A stretch of DNA of 64,000 nt from Streptomyces sp. CB02366 (GTDB lineage: Bacteria > Actinomycetota > Actinomycetes > Streptomycetales > Streptomycetaceae). The first letter of the stretch is position 1. The number at the start of each line of letters is the position of its first letter. The position numbers and the translations under genes were made by a program. Shown here piece by piece: positions 33,101-42,055 of the stretch. The notes under the pieces are model-generated. The model was not told the DNA's origin. It ran no database searches and worked only from the letters and a program-made list of their open reading frames with translations. The stretch lies in the NCBI RefSeq assembly GCF_001905905.1, contig NZ_LIVT01000016.1, forward strand, positions 20,469-84,468. Reading direction: 5' to 3'.

Positions 33101-34974
33101 TTCTCAGCCCCTTCGGCAGGTGCTTCGGCAGGGTGGACGGGCCGGCTCCCGGCCTCGTGCGTGACTTCGGTGGTGTCGGGCGTGGCGGGCGTAGCGGGCG
33201 TATCCGGTTCCTGGGCCGCGTCCCGGCCGGCGGGGGCCTCGGGCGCGTCCGGTTCCTCCGGGGCGGGGGCGACGGGCGCGGTGGCGACGAGGGCGGCCGA
33301 CAGCTCGCCCAGCTCCTCGGGGAGCCGCGCGGACTCGCTGCGGCCCAGGCCCGCCATCTCCACGACCGTGACGCCGTCCGCGCCCCGGACCGCCCGCACC
33401 CACACCCGGCGGCGCTGGATGAACAGCGAACCGGCGAGTCCGGCGATGGCGGCGACGGCCCCGCCCAGCGCCCACCCGTTGCCCGGCTGCTGCGAGATCT
33501 GGAAGCTGGCCCACTCCTCGGTGCCCTCGTAGGTGATGGAGCCGCCGTCGGGCAGGTCCAGCTTCTCGCCGGGCATCAGCATCTTCTTGAGGAGTTCGCC
33601 CTTCTCGTCCTTGAACTCCTTCATCTTGGACGTGTCGAGCTGGTAGACGTTCTGCGCGAGCCCGGAGTCCACGCCGAGGGAGCCGTGGTAGGCGCTGAGC
33701 GCCAGCACGGGGAAGTCCAGGGCGGGGAACTGCGAGAACATCTGGCCCTTGCCGTGACCGGCGAAGGTCGGCACGAAGAACGCCTTGAAGCCCAGCTGGG
33801 TCTTCTCGCCCTTCTCGTCCTTGTAGCCGTCCATCACCTTGATGGCGCCGGACGAGGTGATGTTGTTGTCGATCGGCAGCAGCGGGACGGCGGACCGCGA
33901 GACGACCTTGCCCGAGCCGTCCCGGACGGTGACGACGGGGGCGTAGCCGTGGGCGATCAGGTAGATCTTGGTGCCGTCGACGACGAGCGGTTCGTTGACC
34001 TTGATGACGCCCTTGCGCTCGGCGCCGTCGGCTCCCCGCGCGTACGTCACCCGGGCCTCGAAGGTGCGCGGGGTGCCGCGCTGCGGGCCGCTCTTCTCGT
34101 ACGTGCCGACGAAGTCGTCCAGGACGAAGCTGAACGGGGCCAGCGAGTCGGAGTCGTAGAGCGAGCCGTACTTGATGTTGTCGTACTGGGTGAGCGTGTT
34201 GGAGAAGCCGTCGCCCTCGACGACCAGCTTGCCGCCCTCGGACTTGAAGAGCTGCCCGCAGGCGAAGGCCACCAGCATCACGATCAGGGCGATGTGGAAG
34301 ACCAGGTTCCCGGCCTCCCGGAGGTAGCCCTTCTCGGCCGCGACCGCGTCGCCCGCCTCGTGCGCCCGGAAGCGCCGCCCGCGCAGGACCGTGAGGGCTG
34401 CCGCGCGGACCTCCTCGGGCTCGGCTTCGGTGCGCCAGGTGGTGTACGCGGGCAGCCGGGTCAGCCGCTTCGGCGCGCCCGGCGGGCGGCTGCGGAGCTG
34501 GCCGACGAACTGGCCGGTGCGCGGCACGATGCAGCCGATGAGCGAGACGAACAGCAGGATGTAGATCGCGGAGAACCACACCGAGCTGTAGACGTCGAAG
34601 AGCTGGAGCTTCTCGTAGATCGGGGCGAGGGTGGCGTGCTGGTCCTTGAAGTCCTGGACCTTCACGTCGTCGACGCTGTTCTGCGGGATGAGCGACCCCG
34701 GGATCGCGCCGAGGGAGAGCAGGAAGAGCAGGATCAGCGCCACCCGCATGGAGGTGAGCTGGCGCCAGAACCAGCGGACCCAGCCGATCACGCCCATCGC
34801 GGGCACGCCCGCGCCGGTCTCGGGGCGCTCCTCGCGGGGCGCGGTGGAGAGCCGTTCGCCGGCCGCGCCGTGGCCGGAGTCGTCCGGGCGGCCGGGCGGC
34901 CCGCCCGGACCGGCGGCGGCGCGCGCGTCCTCGTCCCCGTGCTGCCGCGTCCCCGTGCTGTTGGCCTTGCTCAT
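33097..34974 (-). CDS. resB: Cytochrome c biogenesis protein ResB
   Basis: Partner of CcsB in System II haem delivery. 625 residues: a disordered N-terminal 60, transmembrane segments near VALILLFLLSLGAIPGSLIPQ, SAIYILLFVSLIGCIVPR and NLVFHIALIVMLVAFACGQLF, a large extracytoplasmic domain, and a last helix before the Pro/Ala-rich cytosolic tail (from PVAPAPEEPDAPEA). The starting triad of helices and the large outer domain match the family. The tail, rich in Pro, Ala and Glu, is longer than in Bacillus ResB. It starts 4 bases after the ccdA stop and overlaps ccsB. Confidence 0.92.
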   Translation of the reverse strand: MSKANSTGTRQHGDEDARAAAGPGGPPGRPDDSGHGAAGERLSTAPREERPETGAGVPAMGVIGWVRWFWRQLTSMRVALILLFLLSLGAIPGSLIPQNSVDDVKVQDFKDQHATLAPIYEKLQLFDVYSSVWFSAIYILLFVSLIGCIVPRTGQFVGQLRSRPPGAPKRLTRLPAYTTWRTEAEPEEVRAAALTVLRGRRFRAHEAGDAVAAEKGYLREAGNLVFHIALIVMLVAFACGQLFKSEGGKLVVEGDGFSNTLTQYDNIKYGSLYDSDSLAPFSFVLDDFVGTYEKSGPQRGTPRTFEARVTYARGADGAERKGVIKVNEPLVVDGTKIYLIAHGYAPVVTVRDGSGKVVSRSAVPLLPIDNNITSSGAIKVMDGYKDEKGEKTQLGFKAFFVPTFAGHGKGQMFSQFPALDFPVLALSAYHGSLGVDSGLAQNVYQLDTSKMKEFKDEKGELLKKMLMPGEKLDLPDGGSITYEGTEEWASFQISQQPGNGWALGGAVAAIAGLAGSLFIQRRRVWVRAVRGADGVTVVEMAGLGRSESARLPEELGELSAALVATAPVAPAPEEPDAPEAPAGRDAAQEPDTPATPATPDTTEVTHEAGSRPVHPAEAPAEGAEK

Positions 34975-34978
34975 GAAC

Positions 34979-35761
34979 TCAGATCCCTACGACGAAACCG
35001 CTGGACCAGCTCTGCATCTGCTGCATGATCGTGGCCCACACTCCGGTCAACAGCAGAATTCCGGTCACGATCATCATTCCGCCGCCGATCCGCATCACCC
35101 ACGCGTAGTGGCGCTTGACCCAGCCGAACGCGCCGAGCGCCCGCCGGAAGGCGACCGCGGCCAGGACGAACGGGACGCCGAGTCCGAGACAGTACGCGAC
35201 GGTCAGCAGCGCGCCGCGTCCGGCGGTGGCGCTCTGGGTGGACAGCGCGAGGACGGAGGAGAGCGTGGGGCCGATGCACGGTGTCCAGCCGATCCCGAAG
35301 AGCGCGCCCAGCAGGGGCGCTCCGGCGAGCCCCGTCACCGGGCGCCTGTGGAAGCGGAACTCGCGCTGCGTCACTCCGGGCAGGAGCCCCATGAAGAAGA
35401 CGCCCATGAGGATCATCAGGGCGCCGAGGACCTTGTTCAGCACCTCGGAGTGCACCTGGAGCTCTTGGCCGAAGTAGCCGAAGAGCGCGCCCGTGGAGGC
35501 GAACACCACGGTGAAGCCGAGGACGAAGAGGGAGGCGCCCGCCACCACCCGGCCCCGGCGCGCGTCGGCCAGGTCGGTGCCGCTGACTCCGGTGACGTAA
35601 CTGAGGTAGCCGGGTACCAGGGGCAGGACGCAGGGGGAGAAGAAGGAGATGAGGCCGGCCAGCAGGGCGAGCGGCAGCGCGACCAGCAGCGCTCCCGACA
35701 GGACGGTCTCGTTGTACGCGGCCAGGGTGACGGCCCCGTGGTGGGCGGCGGACGGGATCAC
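34979..35761 (-). CDS. ccdA: Cytochrome c biogenesis thiol-disulfide transporter CcdA
   Basis: A polytopic protein that passes electrons from cytosolic thioredoxin to extracytoplasmic thiol proteins such as TlpA/ResA. 260 residues with six helices. Helix 1 contains the redox Cys in SFFSPCVLPLVPGYLSYVTG, and the partner Cys is in GIGWTPCIGPTLSSVL. GTG 35761 lies 4 bases after the tlpA stop and resB follows 4 bases after its own stop, so this is the second gene of a tight operon. Confidence 0.92.
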   Translation of the reverse strand: MIPSAAHHGAVTLAAYNETVLSGALLVALPLALLAGLISFFSPCVLPLVPGYLSYVTGVSGTDLADARRGRVVAGASLFVLGFTVVFASTGALFGYFGQELQVHSEVLNKVLGALMILMGVFFMGLLPGVTQREFRFHRRPVTGLAGAPLLGALFGIGWTPCIGPTLSSVLALSTQSATAGRGALLTVAYCLGLGVPFVLAAVAFRRALGAFGWVKRHYAWVMRIGGGMMIVTGILLLTGVWATIMQQMQSWSSGFVVGI

Positions 35762-35765
35762 CGGG

Positions 35766-36368
35766 TCACTTCTCCGCGATGATCGGGTCGATCATCTCGC
35801 GCAGCCCGTCCGCGTCGAGCGCCTGGAGGGTGCGCGCCGCGATCTTCCCGTCCCGGTCGATGACCACGGTGGACGGGATGGCCTGGGGGTTCAGGGTGCC
35901 CTTGGGGAAGCGGAGGATGAGTTTGCCGATCGGGTCGTAGAAGCTCGGGTACTCGATCCCGTAGTCCTTCTCGAAGTTGACCGCCTTGTCCCGCTCGGGG
36001 TCCCGGGTGTTGATCCCGACGAACTGGACCCCCTGGTCGGCGGTCTCCTCGGCGACCTGCGCGAAGTACTTCGCCTCCAGGCGGCAGGGGCCGCACCAGG
36101 AGCCCCAGACGTTGAGCACGACGACCTTGCCCCGGTGGTCGGCGAGGTCGAGCGGCTTGCCGTCCAGGCCCTCGCCGTCGAGCTTCGGCGCGGCCACCCG
36201 GTCCGCCCGGTCGACGGTGGAGACGCCGCCGCTGCCGGTGATGAAGTTGGTGTTGCCGCCGCCTCCCGCCTTGGTGCCGTCGCTGCACGCGGACAGCGTC
36301 AGGGCACCGGCCACGGCGGTGGCGGCGAGCAGGGTGAAGCGGCGTCGGGACGCGCGGCCAAAGCTCAT
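35766..36368 (-). CDS. TlpA/ResA-type thiol-disulfide oxidoreductase lipoprotein
   Basis: Reduces the Cys pair of apocytochrome c before haem attachment. 200 residues with a lipoprotein signal (lipobox LSAC, Cys28), a short Gly-rich spacer, and a thioredoxin-fold domain with the active site WGSWCGPC (Cys92, Cys95). The cis-Pro loop is PQAIPSTVVIDRDG. It is the first gene of the tlpA-ccdA-resB-ccsB operon and is anchored on the outer face of the membrane, where CcdA can reduce it. Confidence 0.9.
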   Translation of the reverse strand: MSFGRASRRRFTLLAATAVAGALTLSACSDGTKAGGGGNTNFITGSGGVSTVDRADRVAAPKLDGEGLDGKPLDLADHRGKVVVLNVWGSWCGPCRLEAKYFAQVAEETADQGVQFVGINTRDPERDKAVNFEKDYGIEYPSFYDPIGKLILRFPKGTLNPQAIPSTVVIDRDGKIAARTLQALDADGLREMIDPIIAEK

Positions 36369-36435
36369 GTGAAAAGTTTCGCATGGCAGTTTCCGGCGAT
36401 CTGCGCGCCCCCCTCGGTGCCCGTAAAGCCCCTTG

Positions 36436-37716
36436 TCAAGCCTGTTTAAAGAAGGAGTTCCAGCCTCCGGCGGGCGCCTGTCCGACCTCCAGCGTACGGA
36501 GCTTGGCGAGGACGGCGGGGTCCTGTGCGTCGAGCCAGTCGACGTACTGCCGGAACGAGACGAGGCGCACGTCGTCCTTGTCCGCCACCTTCTTGATCAC
36601 TTCTTCCACGGCGTCCATGTAGATGCCGCCGTTCCACTCCTCGAAGTGGTTGCCGATGTAGAAGGGCGCGCGATTCGTCTCGTACGCGCGCCGGAATCCG
36701 GCGAGATAGGCGCCGGTCGCCTGCGTGCGCCAGCCGGGATAACGCGAGGGCATGCCCTTGGTCGAATTCCGGGACTGGTTGGCGAGGATGTTGTAGTCCA
36801 TCGAGAGCACTTCGAAGGAGTGGCCGGGGAACGGCATCGCCTGGAGCGGCAGGTCCCAGACGCCCCCGCGCTTCACGGGCCACATCTGGCGGCCCCCGGG
36901 CGAGCTGGCGTCGTAGCGCCAGCCGAGCTTGCTCGCGGTGGGCAGGAGGTTGTCCTGGCCGAGCAGGCAGGGGGTGCGACCGCCGACCAGTTCCTTGCGG
37001 TAGTCGAAGGGGAGGGGGTCCTCGTCCTCCCAGCCGGTGTTGGTGCGCCATTCCGTGACGAACGACACAGCCTGATTGATCTCGCTGTGCCATTGGGCGG
37101 GCGTCCAGCGCTCCACCGATCCGGAACCGCCGCAGAAATGCCCGTTGAAGTGGGTGCCGATCTCGTGGCCGTCCAGCCACGCCTGGCGCACGTACTTCAG
37201 CGTGTCCTTGATGTGCTCGTCGGTGAGATAACCGATGTCGGAGGCGCCGCGCGGGTTGTTCGGCGGCCGGTAGAGGGATTTCTTCGACTCGGGCAGCAGA
37301 TAGAGCCCGGAGAGGAAGAACGTCATCGCCGCGTCGTGTTCCCTGGCGAGTTCGAGAAAGCGCGGGAAGAGCCCGTTGCCGACCTCACCGGCCCCGTCCC
37401 AGGAAAAGATCACGAACTGCGGCGGCTTCTGGCCCGGTTCGAGCGGGACCGGCGCCTGCGGCTGGCGGGGCTGTTTTCCGGTGTCGGCGGTGGAGCCGTC
37501 GCCGATCAGCCGCACCTTGTTCTTCGGCGCGCCGTTTCCGCTGCCGTTTCCGCTGCCGCTGCCGCTGCCGTTCCCGCCGGCCCCGGCGTCACCCGTACCG
37601 CCCTGGCCGGGCCCTCCGTCGGCGGAGGAGCCGGAGGTCCCGCACCCGGCGAGCCCGATCGCGGCTGCGGCCCCGAGCCCCGCACCGAGCAGGCCCCTTC
37701 GATCGATGTCGCGCAT
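36436..37716 (-). CDS. Tat-type lipoprotein of the polysaccharide deacetylase fold
   Basis: 426 residues. The signal MRDIDRRGLLGAGLGAAAA has a twin-arginine start and a lipobox ending at Cys25 (LAGC), then a 35-residue Gly/Ser/Asn linker. The globular part resembles polysaccharide deacetylases: QFVIFSWDGAGE opens the first strand (a WD replaces the usual DD pair), EIGTHFNGHF supplies the HxxxH-like metal ligands, and later FYIGNHFEEWNGG is distinctive. It may modify envelope glycans or be a non-catalytic relative. It lies 67 bases upstream of tlpA on the same strand and could be co-transcribed with the cytochrome genes. Confidence 0.78.
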   Translation of the reverse strand: MRDIDRRGLLGAGLGAAAAIGLAGCGTSGSSADGGPGQGGTGDAGAGGNGSGSGSGNGSGNGAPKNKVRLIGDGSTADTGKQPRQPQAPVPLEPGQKPPQFVIFSWDGAGEVGNGLFPRFLELAREHDAAMTFFLSGLYLLPESKKSLYRPPNNPRGASDIGYLTDEHIKDTLKYVRQAWLDGHEIGTHFNGHFCGGSGSVERWTPAQWHSEINQAVSFVTEWRTNTGWEDEDPLPFDYRKELVGGRTPCLLGQDNLLPTASKLGWRYDASSPGGRQMWPVKRGGVWDLPLQAMPFPGHSFEVLSMDYNILANQSRNSTKGMPSRYPGWRTQATGAYLAGFRRAYETNRAPFYIGNHFEEWNGGIYMDAVEEVIKKVADKDDVRLVSFRQYVDWLDAQDPAVLAKLRTLEVGQAPAGGWNSFFKQA

Positions 37717-38161
37717 ACCGTCCCCATCTGCGGTCGTTTTATCTCAAGGTCATACAAACTGCCGAAGGGTGAGATGAGGCGCGTAACACGTCGGTTCCGA
37801 GCGTTTGGGGACTTTCTTTACGCTTTACCTTCCCGATCGTCCGACAGTCCGACCGGTCACAGCGCCACATCGGCGCGGTGCTCGCACGCGCTTGCGGGTC
37901 ACCCCGGGAGGGGGACGCGGGGGCGCCCCTCCGCAGTTCTGCCCCGGACGACGGATCTCTCCCTCGCCGGGGGGGCGACCGGCGGGCCCCACCGAGGGGG
38001 CGGCTTCCCGCGATCCTCGAACTCATGCGCGGGTGCGGGGGAGGGGGCGAAGGCAGGGGCGGCCCGGGGGGGGCGCCCGGGGCGGACAACGGCCGGGACC
38101 GGCCACCGCCGTGACGGTGACCGGTCCCGTGGCGCCCCGGTCTCCCCGGGGCGGGGGCCTC
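37717..38161. other. Intergenic region upstream of the deacetylase-fold lipoprotein
   Basis: 445 bases. The left part (37720-37850) has A/T-richer stretches consistent with the lipoprotein promoter. The right part holds the hairpins that close the hemL/phosphatase transcript. Short reading frames here have no ribosome sites or codon bias, and I see no gene. Confidence 0.5.
38094..38153 (-). terminator. Tandem hairpins ending the hemL-phosphatase operon
   Basis: CGGGACCGG (38094-38102) pairs with its complement at 38121-38129 around an inner ACCG/CGGT stem. A second hairpin pairs CGCCCCGG (38133-38140) with CCGGGGCG (38146-38153). Both lie just beyond the stop codon of the minus-strand phosphatase. 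Confidence 0.68.
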
Positions 38162-38917
38162 CTAGGCGCCGAACGCCTTGGACTGTCCCGGCTTCCCCTT
38201 CACCGGCTTCGCCCCGGCCAGCAGGTGGGCGGGCACCAGGTCCCGGGCCGGCTCCGAATAGCCGACCGAGACGATCCGGTCGCCCCGGTAGGTGAAGCTG
38301 GTCAGCGAGGCCAGCGTGCACTGCCGCTTGCGCGGGTCGTGCCACAGGCGGCGGCGCTCCACGAAGGAGCGCAGGATCCAGATCGGCAGCTGGTGGCTGA
38401 CGCAGACCGCCTCGTGCCCGCGCGCCGCGTCCCGCGCGGTGTCGATAGCCCCCATCATCCGCACGACCTGCTCGATGTACGGCTCGCCCCACGACGGCTT
38501 GAACGGGTTGGTGAGGTGCCTCCAGTTGTCCGGCCTGCGCAGCGCGCCGTCCCCGACGCCGAAGGTCTTGCCCTCGAAGACGTTGGCGGCCTCGATCAGC
38601 CGGGCGTCGGTGGCCGGCTCCAGGCCGTGCGCCCGGGCGATCGGGGCGGCGGTCTCCTGGGCGCGCTCCAGCGGTGAGGCGACGACATGGGTGATGTCGC
38701 GCTTCTCCAGGTGCTCGGCCACCCGGTCGGCCATCTTCCGGCCCAGGTCGGAGAGGTGGTACCCGGAGCGCCGCCCGTAGAGCACCCCGTCCGGGTTGTG
38801 CACCTCGCCGTGCCGGACCACGTGCACCACGGTCAGCTGCTCGTCCCGGTCCACGTTCCCCCCGCTCCCCTTCTTCTGGTTCTTCTCGTTCTTCTCGCCG
38901 GTCTCGTCGCCGCTCAT
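38162..38917 (-). CDS. Histidine phosphatase superfamily protein (phosphoglycerate mutase-like)
   Basis: 251 residues. The catalytic RHG motif is VRHGEVHNPDGVLYGR, preceded by a polar Lys/Glu/Asn-rich leader. The second His lies in EAVCVSHQLPIWILRSF and the SPLERAQETA stretch carries the conserved Arg. The family acts on many phosphomonoesters; this subgroup is regularly found next to hemL in actinomycetes, but its substrate is not known to me. Its ATG overlaps the hemL stop (ATGA), so it is translated with the haem enzyme. Confidence 0.87.
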   Translation of the reverse strand: MSGDETGEKNEKNQKKGSGGNVDRDEQLTVVHVVRHGEVHNPDGVLYGRRSGYHLSDLGRKMADRVAEHLEKRDITHVVASPLERAQETAAPIARAHGLEPATDARLIEAANVFEGKTFGVGDGALRRPDNWRHLTNPFKPSWGEPYIEQVVRMMGAIDTARDAARGHEAVCVSHQLPIWILRSFVERRRLWHDPRKRQCTLASLTSFTYRGDRIVSVGYSEPARDLVPAHLLAGAKPVKGKPGQSKAFGA

Positions 38918-40221
38918 GCGGTGGCCTCCGCCGCGGCGCGGGCGGCGGCGGGCAGCGCGGCGGCGATGCGCTCGACCGCCCGCTCGTCGTGGGCCGTGGA
39001 GACGAACCAGGACTCGAACGCGGAGGGGGGCAGGTAGACGCCGCGGGCCAGCATCGCGTGGAAGAACGCGGTGAAGCGGAAGACGTCCTGCTGCTTGGCG
39101 TCGTCGTAGTTCCGCACCGGCCGGTCGGTGAAGAAGACGGAGAACATGTTGCTCGCGGCCGAGACCGTGTGCGCGACGCCCTCCTTGGCGAGCGCGTCGC
39201 CCACCAGCGTGCGCAGCTCGGCGGAGACCGCGTCGATCTTCGCGTACGCCGCGTCGTCCAGCAGCCGCAGCTGGGCGAGGCCCGCCGCCGTGGCGACCGG
39301 GTTCCCGGAGAGGGTGCCCGCCTGGTAGACCGGGCCCGCCGGGGCGAGGTGCGCCATCACGTCGCCGCGACCGCCGAAGGCCGCGGCGGGGAAGCCGCCG
39401 CCCATCACCTTGCCGAAGGTCATCAGGTCGGGCCGGACGCCGTCGACGCCGTACCAGCCGGCCTTCGACGTACGGAAGCCCGTCATGACCTCGTCGGAGA
39501 TGTACAGCGCGCCGTGGGCCGCGCACAGCTCCTTGAGCCCGGCGTTGAAGCCGTCCGCGGGCGGGACGACGCCCATGTTGCCGGGGGACGCCTCGGTGAT
39601 CACGCAGGCGATCTCGCCCGGGTGCGCGGCGAAGGCGGCGCGCACCGCGTCCAGGTCGTTGTACGGCAGCACGACGGTGTCGCCGGCCGTGGCGCCGGTG
39701 ACGCCCGGGGTGTCGGGCAGCCCGAAGGTGGCGAGGCCCGATCCGGCGGCGGCGAGCAGCGCGTCCACGTGGCCGTGGTAGCAGCCGGCGAACTTCACGA
39801 CCTTGGCCCGGCCCGTGAAGCCGCGGGCCAGCCGGATCGCCGACATGGTCGCCTCGGTGCCGGAGGAGACCAGGCGCACCTGCTCGACGGGCTCGATCCG
39901 CGCCACGATCTCCTCGGCGAGCGCGACCTCGCCCTCACCGGGCGTACCGAAGGAGGTCCCCCGGCCCACCGCCTCCTGGACCGCGGCGACGACCTCGGGG
40001 TGGGAGTGGCCGAGAATCATCGGCCCCCACGAGCACACGAGGTCGACGTACTCGCGACCGTCCGCATCGGTGAGGTACGGACCGGTGCCGGACACCATGA
40101 ACCGGGGCGTACCGCCCACGGCCCGGAAGGCACGCACGGGAGAGTTCACGCCGCCGGGCGTCACGACGGACGCCCGGTCGAACAGCGACTGTGAAACTGG
40201 GGCTTCGTATGAATACGCCAC
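38914..40221 (-). CDS. hemL: Glutamate-1-semialdehyde 2,1-aminomutase HemL
   Basis: A PLP enzyme that makes 5-aminolevulinate in the C5 tetrapyrrole pathway. 435 residues from GTG 40221, preceded by AGGACCAAA. Diagnostic segments are GGVNSPVRAF, SSGTEATMSAIRLARG (the GTEA loop), KFAGCYHGHVDALL, the PLP-binding Lys in FGKVMGGGFPAAAFGG, and GTLSGNPVA. An in-frame reading from 40278 lacks a ribosome site. With the neighbouring cytochrome c genes it supplies haem for respiratory proteins. It is coupled to the histidine phosphatase. Confidence 0.93.
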   Translation of the reverse strand: MAYSYEAPVSQSLFDRASVVTPGGVNSPVRAFRAVGGTPRFMVSGTGPYLTDADGREYVDLVCSWGPMILGHSHPEVVAAVQEAVGRGTSFGTPGEGEVALAEEIVARIEPVEQVRLVSSGTEATMSAIRLARGFTGRAKVVKFAGCYHGHVDALLAAAGSGLATFGLPDTPGVTGATAGDTVVLPYNDLDAVRAAFAAHPGEIACVITEASPGNMGVVPPADGFNAGLKELCAAHGALYISDEVMTGFRTSKAGWYGVDGVRPDLMTFGKVMGGGFPAAAFGGRGDVMAHLAPAGPVYQAGTLSGNPVATAAGLAQLRLLDDAAYAKIDAVSAELRTLVGDALAKEGVAHTVSAASNMFSVFFTDRPVRNYDDAKQQDVFRFTAFFHAMLARGVYLPPSAFESWFVSTAHDERAVERIAAALPAAARAAAEATA

Positions 40222-40663
40222 TTTGGTCCTGATCTGCGATTCGGGTATCGGGAGGCCGGGCCGGGAAATCCCTACCAATCTCGGCCACCGGTGAGCAGGG
40301 AGCGCGCTCCCCTCGTATCACGAAAGAGCGTCAGCCCCCTCGCGTCTGCGAAACTGGGGCGTCATAGGGAAAGCTCACACATGCCATGGTGTCAGAGGCA
40401 CGGACGGTCTTGCGGGCAGGTGTTTCACCGCCCGCCCGCGGGGGAGGTCACTGACACGGTGATCGGGTTGCGCGGCGGGGGCCGTGCCTCCTAAGAAGTA
40501 GTCGGGTGGATGAGATATGCATCGCGGTGGCGGAGTGGGCGAAGGGACCGAGGGCCTGGGGCCCGAGCCTGCCCGTCGAGGGCGGCACCGGCGCAGGACC
40601 GAGCGCGCGCAGAGCAGGGGTGCGGAGAGCACGCCGCCCCCCGGGACCAGGAGCGGGGGCGGG
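40222..40663. other. Divergent intergenic region upstream of hemL
   Basis: 442 bases containing the hemL promoter and that of the next + gene. An ATG at 40517 is in frame with the next gene and would add 49 Arg/Gly-rich residues; the composition is unlike a structured domain. No convincing operator or hairpin was found. Confidence 0.45.
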
Positions 40664-41101
40664 ATGGGGGTGACCTACAAGTACTTCGGCGCTCCGGACG
40701 GCGCCACCGCCGCCCGGGTGCCCATCTCGATGCGCCCGGAGGAGCTCGGCGGCGACGAGCTGGGGATGGGCGGCATGTTCACCAAGATCAAGCCGGAGAC
40801 CGTGGCCGCCATGGTCCTGACCGGCATCCAGGGCGTACCCCTGCACAAGGTCCCCCCGCTGGAACTGGTCGTCCTCCACCCCGACTACGCGGTGGTGAAG
40901 CTCCCCATGACCGTGGTCGACCCGCTGCGCGGCGTGGGCGAGGAGTCGGTGGGCGCGGCGGCCTTCATCTGGTCCACGGTCCCCGACCGCGGCGGCCCGC
41001 GCGACGCCTTCAACGTCTACCGGCTGCTCCACGAGTGGCAGGACTTCTCCCACCGCCTGCACGACGCGGGACATCAGGCGTACTGCCTGGTGTGGCCCTG
41101 A
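40664..41101 (+). CDS. Conserved hypothetical protein, 145 residues
   Basis: A soluble protein with strong Streptomyces codon bias, opening MGVTYKYFGAPDGATAARVP and containing KIKPETVAAMVLTGIQGVPL and FNVYRLLHEWQDFSHRLHDA. No membrane segment, known motif or cofactor site is visible, and I cannot name a family. ATG 40664 follows CCAGGAGCGGGGGCGGG; GTG 40670 and ATG 40517 are alternatives. It is a single gene next to hemL, on the opposite strand. Confidence 0.7.
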   Translation: MGVTYKYFGAPDGATAARVPISMRPEELGGDELGMGGMFTKIKPETVAAMVLTGIQGVPLHKVPPLELVVLHPDYAVVKLPMTVVDPLRGVGEESVGAAAFIWSTVPDRGGPRDAFNVYRLLHEWQDFSHRLHDAGHQAYCLVWP

Positions 41102-41162
41102 GCGGGGACCGTCCCCCGCGCGGCGGGGCCGTGAGCGGACGGTAGCTCCGCCCGCCCCGGCG

Positions 41163-41245
41163 CGCATCCGCTCCCCGGCGCGCATCCGCCCCTCGGGCGC
41201 GTCCGGCCCCGGGCGCGTCCGGCCCCGGGGGCGTGCGGCCCCGAG
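41163..41245. repeat. Degenerate tandem repeat of about 17 bp
   Basis: Five imperfect units related to GCGCGTCCGGCCCCGG follow one another in the spacer between two genes. The two central copies are nearly identical. The array is short and could be a simple low-complexity tract. Confidence 0.5.
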
Positions 41246-41314
41246 CGCCGGCGCCGCCATGCCGCCGCTCCCCCGGGCGCGCCCCCGCGCAGCCCGTCCG
41301 GCCGCCCGCCGCTC

Positions 41315-41962
41315 TCAGCTCCCCCGCGTCCCGCCCGCCCCGGGCGCGCCGACGGCCCCGTCCGCCCTGCCCGCTCCTCCGGTCGTCGGCCCCGGCGTCC
41401 AGCCGGGGTCGCGCCCCGTCACGGCCAGCAGCCGCTCGAAGGGCCCGGCGTCCTCCCCCACCGGGAAGGGCTCCCCGAACACCTTCATCTCCCGGGCCTG
41501 CGGAGCCATCGCCGCCAGCCCCGGGCCCACCACGTCGAGCACGCCCGGCTCCGGCACGAAGTCCCCGCCGGTCGCCCGCGCCAGGTCCCAGGCGTGCACC
41601 GTCAGATCGCCCAGCACCAGGAGCCCCACGGTCCGGGCCGGCAGCCCCATCGCCCCGGTCGTGCCCTCCTCGACCCCCGGCACGCTCCACGCCTCCACCA
41701 GCCGGGCGGTCTCCTCCCCGAACCTGCCCCGCCAGTCGCAGTCACCCGTCACGAAATCCGGCTCCTGGCTGAAATCCACCTCCTCACGGGCGGCGAGCGC
41801 CTGGAAGTTCACGACCACCAGGAACAGGTGGTTCACCAGGGCTCGCACGTCGTACTCCGCGCACGGCGTGGGGTCGCCCAGCCGCGCGTCGTCGATGCCG
41901 CGCACGACGGGCAGCGCCCCGTCCGCGGCGGCCTCCAGCAGTTCACCGATCTTCTGCGTCAT
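41315..41962 (-). CDS. TIGR03086 family (DinB-like, mycothiol-dependent type) protein
   Basis: 215 residues. A four-helix DinB/maleylpyruvate-isomerase-N type bundle: LGDPTPCAEYDVRALVNHLF carries the first metal-binding His, and LVLGDLTVHAWDLARATG the second. The C-terminal 25 residues are Gly/Ala-rich and disordered. Relatives are metal-binding enzymes using mycothiol; the reaction here is unknown. ATG 41962 diverges from an AraC-type regulator with 93 bases between, suggesting regulation by it. Confidence 0.82.
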   Translation of the reverse strand: MTQKIGELLEAAADGALPVVRGIDDARLGDPTPCAEYDVRALVNHLFLVVVNFQALAAREEVDFSQEPDFVTGDCDWRGRFGEETARLVEAWSVPGVEEGTTGAMGLPARTVGLLVLGDLTVHAWDLARATGGDFVPEPGVLDVVGPGLAAMAPQAREMKVFGEPFPVGEDAGPFERLLAVTGRDPGWTPGPTTGGAGRADGAVGAPGAGGTRGS

Positions 41963-42055
41963 GGACCCACCCTGCGCCCCGCACCGGCACGGCGTCTTGA
42001 AGAAACACGACGGACGGGCAGGTCGGCGGCGCGGGCGCGGCCTACGATCGTCGCC

